DNA of 19,277 nt from Bacteroidales bacterium UBA1182 (GTDB lineage Bacteria; Bacteroidota; Bacteroidia; Bacteroidales; Bacteroidaceae), in the NCBI GenBank assembly GCA_002310015.1, contig DBYQ01000048.1, positions 37,733-57,009 on the forward strand, given 5' to 3'. A model generated the notes under the pieces. The model was not told where the DNA came from, did no database searches, and saw only the letters and a list, made by a program, of their open reading frames with translations. Shown here piece by piece: positions 1 to 7,299 of the stretch (within the stretch, counting starts at the first letter, position 1; every line of letters starts with the position of its first letter). A program made the position numbers and the translations under genes.

Positions 1-74
1 GAGTCTGCAATTACGATTGAATAGAAAGCGTAGCCTTTGTGGCCTCTTCTCTGCAATCTGATTTTTGCTGCCAT
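1..74 (-). CDS. rpsP: 30S ribosomal protein S16, N-terminal part (cut by window edge)
   Basis: Reading the minus strand from ATG at 74-72 gives 24 codons that begin MAAKIRLQRRGHKGYAF and continue YSIVIADS to the edge. This is the conserved S16 start: the KIRLQR-G-K--YAFY-IV-ADS pattern is diagnostic, and Bacteroidetes S16 is nearly identical over it. S16 is an assembly protein of the 30S subunit and binds 16S rRNA. Only the beginning is present, so length and C-terminal tail cannot be judged. The gene lies 109 bp downstream of the GH3 gene on the same strand but has its own TAnnTTTG box at 137-144, so it probably starts its own transcript. The call is strong despite its shortness, because the match has no gaps and begins at a start codon. 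Confidence 0.93.
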   Translation of the reverse strand, partial: MAAKIRLQRRGHKGYAFYSIVIAD

Positions 75-113
75 AAGTTGTTGTTTTTATTGAATTTATA
101 AATGATTTGAATA

Positions 114-132
114 GCCGTTATCCCGTAACGGC
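114..132 (-). promoter_or_regulatory. Hairpin at the 5' end of the rpsP leader
   Basis: A perfect 7-bp inverted repeat, GCCGTTA / TAACGGC, encloses a 5-base loop. It lies just downstream (on the minus strand) of the rpsP -7 box, so the predicted transcript would begin at or inside it, followed by about 40 AT-rich bases before the start codon. A 5'-terminal stem can protect mRNA from decay or serve as a ribosomal-protein or other control site. No function is proven; the structure itself is plain in the sequence. Confidence 0.5.
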
Positions 133-136
133 GGCG

Positions 137-144
137 CAAAGGTA
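137..144 (-). promoter_or_regulatory. -7 promoter box for rpsP
   Basis: The minus strand reads TACCTTTG, a perfect match to the Bacteroidetes primary-sigma -7 consensus TAnnTTTG. It sits 63 bp upstream of the rpsP start. No good TTTG was found at -33, which is common in this phylum. It lies between the GH3 stop codon and rpsP, so it should fire rpsP independently. Confidence 0.7.
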
Positions 145-183
145 GTAAAAAAAACAATGCACTCTACATCCTGTCTATTATTT

Positions 184-2820
184 TTATTTTTTGACAGTTA
201 AGTCAATGCTCTTAAGGTCAGAGTCAAGTGATGAGCCTCCATACATGATTCTGTAACGTCCCGGACGGAACTTGAGTCCGTCAGTAGCCTCGTCATAGAA
301 ACTGAAAGCCTCCTTGTTTAGCTCAACTTTTACGGTCTGTGTCTTGCCTGCAGGTATGTTTACACGGGCAAATCCGGCCAGTGACTTGATGGGAGCGCTG
401 GCATCATCAAGAGCCTTAACGTAAACCTGAATTACCTCATCGCCGTCTATCTTACCGGTGTTTGTAACAGGAACGGTAATGGTCATGTTCTGTGCCTTGC
501 CTGATTTCTTGGCCTTGCCGTAACTGAAGGTGGTGTAGCTCAGTCCGTAACCGAAAGCATACAGAGGCTGTCCCTTGAAGTAACGGTAGGTGCGGTTATT
601 CATGGAATAATCCTGAAAATCAGGGAGCTGGTCAGTTGAAGCATAGAATGTAACCGGCAGACGTCCAGCGGGGTTGTAGTTACCGAACAGGACATCACCA
701 ACGGCCTCACCGCAAGCCTGACCGCCGTACCATGCCTGGATAAGGGCATCATACTTGCTCTCTACATTCCCGAATCCCATTGCACTGCCTGATACATTGA
801 CCAGAACGACGGGCTTGCCGGTAGCGTCAAGTTCAGAAAGCAACTGCTGCTGGATCTCTGGAAGCTCAATCTCTGAACGGTCATGACCTTCACCCTCAAT
901 GTCCGATGAAATACCGCTTACCATAATGATTACATCAGCCGGAGCAATCTTCTTTACAACGCTTGCAAAGTCAACCGGACCGCGGCTGTAGATATCGAAT
1001 GAGAATGATGCTGAACGGGCCTCGGGCTGTACCAGGTCAATGTAGATGTTGTAGGTCTTGCCTGCCTCAACCTGGAATGTGGTTGATGCAGCACCGCGGC
1101 CGCCGCCAAATCCGCCGAATCCGCCGCCGAATCCGCCACGGCCACCGCCCTGACCGGCATTCTTGGCAATGGTGTCACCGTTCAGGATAAAATTGTAGCG
1201 TGAGCTTCCGCGTACGTTGTAAACCATCTCGCCGGTATAATCGGCAGTAAAGCTGCCAGTGTACTTGGCTGAGAATCCGGTCATGTTAACGCCATCAGCC
1301 CAGGGGCAATCCTCATGTGCCAGAGCGGGTGATGTGGTGTTCAGACTCAGAGGTTCGTCGTAGTCAACCTTGGCTGCTACTGCACCGGTCCAGTCAAGAG
1401 TATTGTAGTACTCGGCATGCAGACCCTTGCCTCCGTTGATCTCTGATACATAATGCTTTGTGATATAAGGAACGTTCAGGTCGCAACCCTTCTCGTAGAT
1501 GATCTTTGCACCGGGAGCGGCCTCACGGATACCGTCCAGGATGGTCTTGGTGTTGGCAGCTGACGGATAACCGTTGTAGTTGCCCAGGATAACGCGTGCG
1601 TCATCGGCATTGGGGCCTACAACTGCAATGGTGATATCCTTCTTGAGGGGCAGGATGTTGTTGCTGTTCTTGAGCAGTACGATAGCCTCGTGGGCTGCCT
1701 TGCTTGCAAGGGCGGTATGTGCAGGACTGCTCAGGTCATCAAGTCCCAGGTTAGCCCATGGCAGATCCTCGGCGGGATCAAACATACCCAGTTCAAAACG
1801 GGCCTTGAGGATACGGCGTACGCTCACGTCAATGTCGGCCTCAGTTATCAGACCTTTTGAAATGGCTTGGGTAAGAGAACGGTAACTGGTACCGCACTCA
1901 ATATCCGCACCTGAGAGAACGGCGTCGGCCGATGCACTTGCGGCATCCTCGTGAGTGCCGTGCTGGCGGGCGTTGAAGAAGTCACCTATGGCACCGCAGT
2001 CGGTTACGACCAGACCTTTGTAATCCCATTTGTTGCGGAGTATGTCCTGCAGCAGACGGTCGCTGGCGCAGCAGGGGTCACCCTCGTAACGGTGATATGC
2101 GCACATCACCTCCTGAACATTGCCGTCCAGAACAAGGCTCTTGAAGGCTGGCAGGTAGGTCTCCCAAAGGTCACGGCCTGATACGGTTACATCAAACTGA
2201 TGACGCAGGGGCTCGGGGCCGCTGTGAACTGCATAGTGCTTGGCACATGAATGCAGCTTATAGTATTTATCATCATTTCCCTGCATGCCCTTTACGGTCT
2301 GGGTTCCCATCACGGCATTCAGATAGGGGTCCTCACCGGGAGTCTCCTGGCCGCGTCCCCAACGGGGATCACGGAAGATGTTTACATTGGGGCACCAGAA
2401 AGAGAGTCCGTTATGCCAGATGCTGCCGTTGGGCTGTGTTACGCCCAGCTGATGGTGGTTCGTGGTGTTCCATACGGCACGGGCCTCATCGGATACGGCG
2501 CTATAAATCTCATACTGCTGTGGCGCATCAAAAGTTGCACCCAGGGCAATTACCTGCGGGAAGACTGTTACGTCATCATAGCAGATTCCATGACAGGCTT
2601 CATTCCACCAGTTATATGCGGGGATATCAAGACGGTCTATTGAAATGGAGCCGTTCATCATGAGCCCGATCTTTTCTTCAGGGGTGAGCAGCGAAAGCAG
2701 GTTGTCTGTCCTTTTGTCAAATGACAGTTTAGGATTCTGGAACGGATATTCGTAGTCTTGGCCGACAACCGGCATTGCTGAAACAGCCAGAAGGCATGAA
2801 AGAATAAGGATTTTTTTCAT
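184..2820 (-). CDS. Secreted GH3 glycosidase (beta-xylosidase/beta-glucosidase type) with PA14 domain
   Basis: This 878-residue exported enzyme probably removes terminal beta-linked xylose or glucose (or alpha-L-arabinofuranose) from plant oligosaccharides in the periplasm. Residues 1-20 form a type I signal peptide, with likely cleavage before Gln21. The GH3 N-domain (about 35-345) carries NWWNEACHG (70-78), FWCPNVNIFRDPRWGRG (141-157) and the nucleophile Asp274 in VVTDCGAI. The GH3 C-domain (about 375-760) is interrupted by a PA14 module (about 465-615); the acid/base glutamate is probably in IEGEGHDR (641-648). A fibronectin III-like domain ends the protein (about 790-860). The N-domain motifs resemble GH3 xylosidases more than SDW-type glucosidases, but substrate cannot be fixed from sequence. 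Odd: residues 557-577 are almost only Gly, Phe and Arg, inside PA14. No SusC/SusD or other polysaccharide-utilisation genes adjoin it. Confidence 0.92.
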   Translation of the reverse strand: MKKILILSCLLAVSAMPVVGQDYEYPFQNPKLSFDKRTDNLLSLLTPEEKIGLMMNGSISIDRLDIPAYNWWNEACHGICYDDVTVFPQVIALGATFDAPQQYEIYSAVSDEARAVWNTTNHHQLGVTQPNGSIWHNGLSFWCPNVNIFRDPRWGRGQETPGEDPYLNAVMGTQTVKGMQGNDDKYYKLHSCAKHYAVHSGPEPLRHQFDVTVSGRDLWETYLPAFKSLVLDGNVQEVMCAYHRYEGDPCCASDRLLQDILRNKWDYKGLVVTDCGAIGDFFNARQHGTHEDAASASADAVLSGADIECGTSYRSLTQAISKGLITEADIDVSVRRILKARFELGMFDPAEDLPWANLGLDDLSSPAHTALASKAAHEAIVLLKNSNNILPLKKDITIAVVGPNADDARVILGNYNGYPSAANTKTILDGIREAAPGAKIIYEKGCDLNVPYITKHYVSEINGGKGLHAEYYNTLDWTGAVAAKVDYDEPLSLNTTSPALAHEDCPWADGVNMTGFSAKYTGSFTADYTGEMVYNVRGSSRYNFILNGDTIAKNAGQGGGRGGFGGGFGGFGGGRGAASTTFQVEAGKTYNIYIDLVQPEARSASFSFDIYSRGPVDFASVVKKIAPADVIIMVSGISSDIEGEGHDRSEIELPEIQQQLLSELDATGKPVVLVNVSGSAMGFGNVESKYDALIQAWYGGQACGEAVGDVLFGNYNPAGRLPVTFYASTDQLPDFQDYSMNNRTYRYFKGQPLYAFGYGLSYTTFSYGKAKKSGKAQNMTITVPVTNTGKIDGDEVIQVYVKALDDASAPIKSLAGFARVNIPAGKTQTVKVELNKEAFSFYDEATDGLKFRPGRYRIMYGGSSLDSDLKSIDLTVKK
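1093..1152 (-). repeat. Gly/Phe-rich low-complexity insert in the GH3 PA14 domain
   Basis: About 20 codons (residues 557-576) read GQGGGRGGFGGGFGGF and then GGGR, built from repeated GGCGGATTC-like units. They sit in the PA14 domain between the strand around FILNGDTIAKN and the strand TFQVEAGKTYNIYI, so most likely in a surface loop. A similar unit occurs in the unrelated flavoenzyme at 10615-10653. Confidence 0.8.
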
Positions 2821-2861
2821 ATTTATTTGTTTAGGATTAATTCAGGTTAGCTTTTGGGATT

Positions 2862-2869
2862 CAAATATA
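2862..2869 (-). promoter_or_regulatory. -7 promoter box for the GH3 gene
   Basis: The minus strand reads TATATTTG, a perfect TAnnTTTG match, 41 bp upstream of the GH3 start codon. The leader that follows is AT-rich without a Shine-Dalgarno site, as usual in Bacteroidetes. No convincing -33 TTTG was seen. The same octamer serves the divergent rnf operon at 2976-2983. Confidence 0.65.
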
Positions 2870-2921
2870 CGTATAGATTCCGATATGTTTGAATAATGGG
2901 TATTGCAAGTTTTCCCCATAA

Positions 2922-2944
2922 CACATTTTAAAAACAAAAATGTG
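2922..2944. promoter_or_regulatory. Perfect dyad between the divergent GH3 and rnf promoters (candidate operator)
   Basis: CACATTTT and AAAATGTG form a perfect 8-bp inverted repeat around a 7-base A-rich spacer. It lies in the 189-bp divergent intergenic region, just upstream of the likely -33 site of the rnf promoter. The symmetry and position fit a dimeric regulator such as a Crp/Fnr-like protein. A chance AT-rich palindrome is also possible, and no regulator is identified. Confidence 0.35.
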
Positions 2945-2975
2945 GAATTAATGCATTTGGAAAAAGGAAATGTCT

Positions 2976-2983
2976 TATATTTG
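2976..2983 (+). promoter_or_regulatory. -7 promoter box for the rnf operon
   Basis: TATATTTG matches TAnnTTTG perfectly and lies 26 bp upstream of the first ATG of the operon. A TTTG at 2956-2959 could be the -33 element, though the 16-base spacing is shorter than the usual 19-21. This is the only good promoter seen ahead of the rnf genes and probably drives at least 2.98-8.5 kb. Confidence 0.65.
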
Positions 2984-3009
2984 TAAGATTAAACGGACCT
3001 AGGGACAAT

Positions 3010-3423
3010 ATGGGCACGGACATAAGGCATGAAGGGGTAATTGACTCCATTGAGGGTCAGGACGTTATAGTCCGCATTACCCAGTCATCGGCTTGTGGAG
3101 GGTGTCAGGCAAGGAGCATTTGCCATGCTGCCGAGTCAAAGGATAAGCTGGTTGAGGTGCATTGCGCTGATGCCGGCAGTTTTGATGTAGGGCAGACGGT
3201 GACGGTGGCCGGTGCAGAGAGTCTGGGGCTCAAAGCCGTGACTTTTGCTTTCGGGCTGCCTTTGGTGCTTTTGTTGGCCGCATTGGTTACGGCAATGGCG
3301 GTTGCAGGCAGCGAGAAGGTGGCGGCGATGGCGGCGCTTGGCATACTGGTTCCATATTACTTGGTGCTGTTTTTGTTTCGTGACAGGATAAAGAAAGATT
3401 TCCAATTCAGAATAATAGAGTAA
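3010..3423 (+). CDS. rseC: RseC/SoxR-reducing-system membrane protein
   Basis: This 137-residue inner-membrane protein belongs to the RseC/MucC (SoxR-reducing) family, which usually heads rnf operons in Bacteroidetes. The cytoplasmic N-terminal part has a cysteine motif C29-x2-C32-x5-C38 (ACGGCQARSIC), fitting metal or iron-sulfur binding; another cysteine is at 52. Two hydrophobic segments follow at about 74-98 and 104-123, then a short basic tail. It ends 7 bp before rnfB and is certainly cotranscribed with it. In E. coli RseC affects the sigma-E pathway and, with Rsx (Rnf), the reduction of SoxR. Its role in anaerobic Bacteroidales is not established; assembly or redox maintenance of Rnf is a reasonable inference. 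Confidence 0.88.
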   Translation: MGTDIRHEGVIDSIEGQDVIVRITQSSACGGCQARSICHAAESKDKLVEVHCADAGSFDVGQTVTVAGAESLGLKAVTFAFGLPLVLLLAALVTAMAVAGSEKVAAMAALGILVPYYLVLFLFRDRIKKDFQFRIIE

Positions 3424-3430
3424 ACAGGAT

Positions 3431-4282
3431 ATGACGTTTATTTTGACTGCCGTTCTTGTACTTGGCCTTACCGGACTTGTAATTAGTCTGGTACTGTATG
3501 CCGTATCAAGAAAATTCAAGGTTGAGGAGGACCCCAGGGTGGCCCGGATTATCGATCTTTTGCCAAGCGCCAATTGCGGAGGATGCGGATTCCCCGGATG
3601 TGCCGCTTTTGCCGAGGCTTGCGTAAAGAGCGAATCCATGGACGGGCTCAAGTGCTCAGCATGTAAGAAAGAGGTGATGCAGCATGTTGCTGCCATTGCC
3701 GGCCATACTGTTGAGCTGGGAGTTGAGAAGATTGCCGTTGTCAAGTGCAACGGCTCGTGTGGAAACAGGCCCAGGACCGGCATTTATGACGGTGCCGTAA
3801 GTTGCGCTGCGGCTGCCTTGATGAACGGTGGTGATACGGGCTGTTTTTACGGCTGCTTAGGCTGTGGAGACTGCGTTAAAGCTTGTAAGTTCGATGCAAT
3901 CAGCATGGATGCTGAGACCGGTCTGCCTGTAGTTGACCAGGAAAAATGTACTGCTTGCGGAGCCTGTGTCAAGGCCTGTCCGCGCAGCGTAATAGAACTG
4001 CGTAACAGAAACAAGCTGGACCGCAGGGTTTATGTAAGTTGCGTTAACAGGGATAAGGGCCCGGTAGCCAAGAAGGCTTGCGCCGTGGCCTGCATCGGTT
4101 GCGGCAAGTGCGTAAAGGCCTGTGCGTTTGAGGCCATCACGCTTGAGAATAACCTGGCATACATTGATCCGGATAAGTGCCGTCTGTGCCGCAAGTGCGT
4201 TGACGAGTGTCCGCAGCATTCAATCGTGGCCGTGAACTTCCCGCCCAAGAAGGAAAAAACAGAATCAACAGAAAACAATTAA
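3431..4282 (+). CDS. rnfB: Rnf complex subunit RnfB (polyferredoxin)
   Basis: RnfB is the electron-entry subunit of the Rnf complex, taking electrons from reduced ferredoxin on the cytoplasmic side. Of its 283 residues, 3-25 form the membrane anchor. An N-terminal Fe-S domain follows with C49-x2-C52-x4-C57 and a partner such as C75. Four classical CxxCxxCxxxC ferredoxin motifs then start at C142, C173, C221 and C250. Short proteobacterial RnfB proteins (about 190 residues) have only two such motifs; this longer form occurs in anaerobes. Further cysteines at 106, 110, 125, 138, 204 and 217 are unexplained. The ATG at 3431 is supported by the hydrophobic anchor directly after it. rnfC starts 6 bp downstream. 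Confidence 0.95.
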   Translation: MTFILTAVLVLGLTGLVISLVLYAVSRKFKVEEDPRVARIIDLLPSANCGGCGFPGCAAFAEACVKSESMDGLKCSACKKEVMQHVAAIAGHTVELGVEKIAVVKCNGSCGNRPRTGIYDGAVSCAAAALMNGGDTGCFYGCLGCGDCVKACKFDAISMDAETGLPVVDQEKCTACGACVKACPRSVIELRNRNKLDRRVYVSCVNRDKGPVAKKACAVACIGCGKCVKACAFEAITLENNLAYIDPDKCRLCRKCVDECPQHSIVAVNFPPKKEKTESTENN

Positions 4283-4288
4283 GGTATT

Positions 4289-5626
4289 ATGAATACTTTC
4301 ACAATAGGTGGTGTACACCCTCAGCCCAACAAGCTTACGGCTGACAGGAAGATAGAGACTCTTGCTTTGCCCAAGCAGGCTGTCTTCCCGCTGTCGCAGC
4401 ATATAGGAGCGCCGGCTGTACCATGCGTGCAGAAAGGTGATACTGTACGCGTAGGAACCAAGATAGCTGAGCCGGGCGGTTTCATGTCGGCATCGATACA
4501 TTCATCGGTCTCCGGCAAAGTGGCCAAGATAGACTCTGTAGTTGATGCCAGCGGCCTGCGCAAACCGGCCATATTCATAGATGTGGAGGGCGATGAGTGG
4601 GAACCGTCAATAGACCGTACTGACACGCTTCTGCTTCAGAATAACCTGTCACGTGAGGAGATAATAGAACGTATCAAGAATTCCGGTGTAGTAGGTATGG
4701 GCGGTGCCTGTTTCCCTACGCATGTCAAGCTCTCTCCTCCCAAGGACTGCACAATAGATACCCTTATAATCAATGCTGTAGAGTGCGAGCCTTATCTTAC
4801 GGCCGATCACCGTCTCATGCTGGAACATCCTGATGAGATAATAGTAGGTATAAAGCTGATCCTTAAGGTTCTGGGTATAGACCGTGCTGTGATAGGCGTT
4901 GAGACCAATAAACAGGATGCCATTGAACTGATGAATTCAAAGCTGTCAATGGTAAGTGGCATTGAGGTTATGCCTCTGCAGATGAAATATCCGCAGGGAG
5001 GTGAAAAACAGCTCATCGAGGCTGTCACCGGCCGTCAGGTACCGCCACCTCCTGCACTTCCTGCCAATGTGGGCTGCGTGGTTCAGAACGTAGGTACGGT
5101 GTTTGCCATCTATGAGGCCGTTATGAAGAACAAGCCTCTGATTGAGAGGATTGTCACCGTAACGGGCAAGAGTGTAAAGAACCCGTGCAACCTCAAGGTC
5201 AGGATGGGTACTCCGGTAAGCCAGCTTGTGGAATATGCCGGCGGTATGCCTGATGATACCGGCAAGCTGATCTCAGGCGGTCCCATGATGGGACGTCCGC
5301 TGCTGGATGAGACCGCTCCGGTGGTCAAGGGCACATCGGGAATATTGATGATTCCTGAGAGTGAGGCCGCACGCCGGGAGGAGCGTAACTGCATTCGCTG
5401 TGCCAAGTGCGTACAGGCCTGCCCCATGGGGCTGGAGCCTTATCTGCTTGCTGCCGCATCAGAATCTGGTGATTGGGAGTGCGCTGAGGAGAACTGGATA
5501 ATGAGTTGCATTGAGTGCGGATGCTGCCAGAGCACCTGCCCCTCACGCAGGCCTCTGCTTGACTGGGTACGTCTGGCCAAGAACAGGGTAGGCGGAATAA
5601 TCCGTGCACGTAACGCTAAGAATTAA
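4289..5626 (+). CDS. rnfC: Rnf complex subunit RnfC (NADH/FMN-binding)
   Basis: RnfC is the peripheral cytoplasmic subunit that exchanges electrons with NAD+/NADH, homologous to complex I NuoF and to NqrA. Of its 445 residues, the first hundred form the barrel-like N-terminal domain. GVVGMGGACFPTHVKL (133-148) is the conserved flavin/nucleotide-binding loop, followed by INAVECEPYL (161-170). Near the C-terminus are two [4Fe-4S] motifs, C368-x2-C371-x2-C374-x3-C378 and C407-x2-C410-x2-C413-x3-C417. There is no long Ala/Lys-rich C-terminal extension like that of E. coli RsxC; the compact length matches anaerobe Rnf. It is 6 bp after rnfB and 6 bp before rnfD, so tightly coupled. Confidence 0.96.
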   Translation: MNTFTIGGVHPQPNKLTADRKIETLALPKQAVFPLSQHIGAPAVPCVQKGDTVRVGTKIAEPGGFMSASIHSSVSGKVAKIDSVVDASGLRKPAIFIDVEGDEWEPSIDRTDTLLLQNNLSREEIIERIKNSGVVGMGGACFPTHVKLSPPKDCTIDTLIINAVECEPYLTADHRLMLEHPDEIIVGIKLILKVLGIDRAVIGVETNKQDAIELMNSKLSMVSGIEVMPLQMKYPQGGEKQLIEAVTGRQVPPPPALPANVGCVVQNVGTVFAIYEAVMKNKPLIERIVTVTGKSVKNPCNLKVRMGTPVSQLVEYAGGMPDDTGKLISGGPMMGRPLLDETAPVVKGTSGILMIPESEAARREERNCIRCAKCVQACPMGLEPYLLAAASESGDWECAEENWIMSCIECGCCQSTCPSRRPLLDWVRLAKNRVGGIIRARNAKN

Positions 5627-5632
5627 GGAATT

Positions 5633-6619
5633 ATGGCTCAGAAACTGCATATAACAACATCGCCGCACGTACATTGCGGTGATACCATAGAGAGAAACAT
5701 GCGTTGGGTGATTTGGGCTCTCATGCCAGTACTCATTGCATCATTCTTTGTATTCGGAGTGGGCGCGCTGATTGTGACTGCCACATCAGTGTTGTCCTGT
5801 CTCTTTTTTGAGTGGTCCATTACAAAGTTCATTCTTAAGAGACCGTCAACGCTCGGTGACCTGTCGGCTGTAATAACAGGTTTCCTGCTGGCATTCAACC
5901 TGCCGTCCAACATACCTCTTTATATGATTGTGGTGGGTGCACTGGTGGCTATAGGAATTGGCAAGATGGCGTTCGGCGGTCTGGGTAACAACCCGTTCAA
6001 CCCTGCGCTTGTGGGCCGTGTGTTCCTGCTCATATCATTCCCGGCCAAGATGACGTCATGGCCTGTTCCTGCCGGTCTGGCTACATCTTACATCGATGCT
6101 GAGACCGGTGCAACTCCTTTGAATCTTATCGGTCAGATTGCAGGCGGCAATACCGCAGCTGCTGACCAGTTGCCCAGTTTGGGCAACCTCTTTATAGGTA
6201 ACGTAGGCGGATGCATAGGTGAGGTGAGCGCCCTGTTGCTGCTGGTTGGATTTGTTGTCCTGCTTTGCACCAAGGTTATTACCTGGCATATTCCGGTTTC
6301 AATCCTGGCTACTGTGGGTGTTCTTACCGGCCTTATGTGGTTCATCAATCCGGTGCTCTACGTCAATCCGCTTTATCACCTGTGTTCAGGAGGTCTGATG
6401 CTGGGTGCCATATTCATGGCTACTGATTATGTGACATCGCCCATGACTCACAAGGGCATGGTGTGGTACGGTATAGGAATAGGTTTCCTGACAGTGATCA
6501 TCAGATATTTCGGTTCATATCCGGAGGGTATGTCGTTTGCAATACTTCTGATGAACGCCGTCACTCCGCTTATCAACAACTGGTGCAAACCTAAACGTTT
6601 CGGGGAGGCTGTAAAATGA
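5633..6619 (+). CDS. rnfD: Rnf complex subunit RnfD (membrane flavoprotein)
   Basis: RnfD is a multi-spanning membrane subunit, homologous to NqrB, that carries covalent FMN and belongs to the ion-pumping core. The 328 residues contain about ten hydrophobic segments. The flavinylation site is Thr161 in ETGATPL, matching the S/T-G-A-T acceptor motif modified by the FMN transferase ApbE. The conserved GGLGNNPFNPALVGR segment (115-129) and the MATDYVTSPMTHKG segment near the C-terminus are family signatures. No apbE gene is in the window, so the enzyme must be encoded elsewhere. The stop codon overlaps the rnfG start as ATGA at 6616-6619, implying translational coupling. Confidence 0.96.
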   Translation: MAQKLHITTSPHVHCGDTIERNMRWVIWALMPVLIASFFVFGVGALIVTATSVLSCLFFEWSITKFILKRPSTLGDLSAVITGFLLAFNLPSNIPLYMIVVGALVAIGIGKMAFGGLGNNPFNPALVGRVFLLISFPAKMTSWPVPAGLATSYIDAETGATPLNLIGQIAGGNTAAADQLPSLGNLFIGNVGGCIGEVSALLLLVGFVVLLCTKVITWHIPVSILATVGVLTGLMWFINPVLYVNPLYHLCSGGLMLGAIFMATDYVTSPMTHKGMVWYGIGIGFLTVIIRYFGSYPEGMSFAILLMNAVTPLINNWCKPKRFGEAVK

Positions 6620-7287
6620 AGAAACTTGAATCAAACATAGTTAATATGGCCATTGTACTGACCGTGATTGCCGTTGTGGCAGGCGGTCTGCTGGCTTGGG
6701 TGAACAATGTGACGTCAGGTCCCATTGAGCAGATAAACAATCAGGCAATAGAGAACGGCATCAAGAGTGTAATCCTGGGTGACCGTGATATCGAGTTCCG
6801 TGTGGAGGAGCCTACTGAGAGTGACGGTTTCATATTCCACAACGTGTATGACATGAGTGATAACCTTATTGGTACCGCTGTTGAGTCAACTGACAAGAAC
6901 GGATTCGGTGGTGCCTTAAAGATTATGGTAGGCTTTGATCCTGAGGGAGTTATCCTGGGGTATGAGGTGCTTGAGCACAGTGAGACTCCCGGTCTTGGCG
7001 CCCAGGCTAACGGCTGGTTCCGCCAGAAGAGCGGTGAGGTTAAGGAGCAATCAACCGTTACCACCGTGTTGCTGGGTGCTCCCGGTAAACCGGGTAATCA
7101 TAATATCATCGGAATGAATCCCGGTGATGATATGATGATTGTAAGCAAGGATGGTGGTGATGTTGATGCCATTACAGCTTCAACAATCACGTCAAAGGCT
7201 TTCCTGCGTGCCGTGAATGCCGCATACAAGGCCGTATTCGGATATACCGCCGCCGATGCCGTGAGCGGAGCCTCATCACAGAACTAA
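6616..7287 (+). CDS. rnfG: Rnf complex subunit RnfG (periplasmic FMN-binding)
   Basis: RnfG (homolog of NqrC) is held by one N-terminal membrane helix (about 11-31) and exposes an FMN_bind domain to the periplasm. The protein has 223 residues. The likely attachment residue is Thr190 in DAITAST (184-190), which fits the ApbE pattern D-x-x-[ST]-x-x-T. HSETPGLGAQ (121-130) is the other conserved family motif. The start overlaps the rnfD stop by four bases. RnfG relays electrons on the periplasmic face between the RnfA/E iron-sulfur site and RnfD. As the most exposed redox site of the complex, it is the natural candidate donor if electrons branch off to other periplasmic flavoproteins. Confidence 0.95.
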   Translation: MKKLESNIVNMAIVLTVIAVVAGGLLAWVNNVTSGPIEQINNQAIENGIKSVILGDRDIEFRVEEPTESDGFIFHNVYDMSDNLIGTAVESTDKNGFGGALKIMVGFDPEGVILGYEVLEHSETPGLGAQANGWFRQKSGEVKEQSTVTTVLLGAPGKPGNHNIIGMNPGDDMMIVSKDGGDVDAITASTITSKAFLRAVNAAYKAVFGYTAADAVSGASSQN

Positions 7288-7299
7288 ACATTTGCAGCG

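Noticed and set aside
2247..2663. Plus-strand frames of 130-138 residues inside the GH3 gene
   Set aside because: Antisense to conserved GH3 catalytic motifs, overlapping each other, and without recognisable features.
3136..3783. 215-residue open frame on the minus strand
   Set aside because: It lies antisense to rseC and rnfB, whose products are certain; it is rich in His, Pro and Ser with no family motif.
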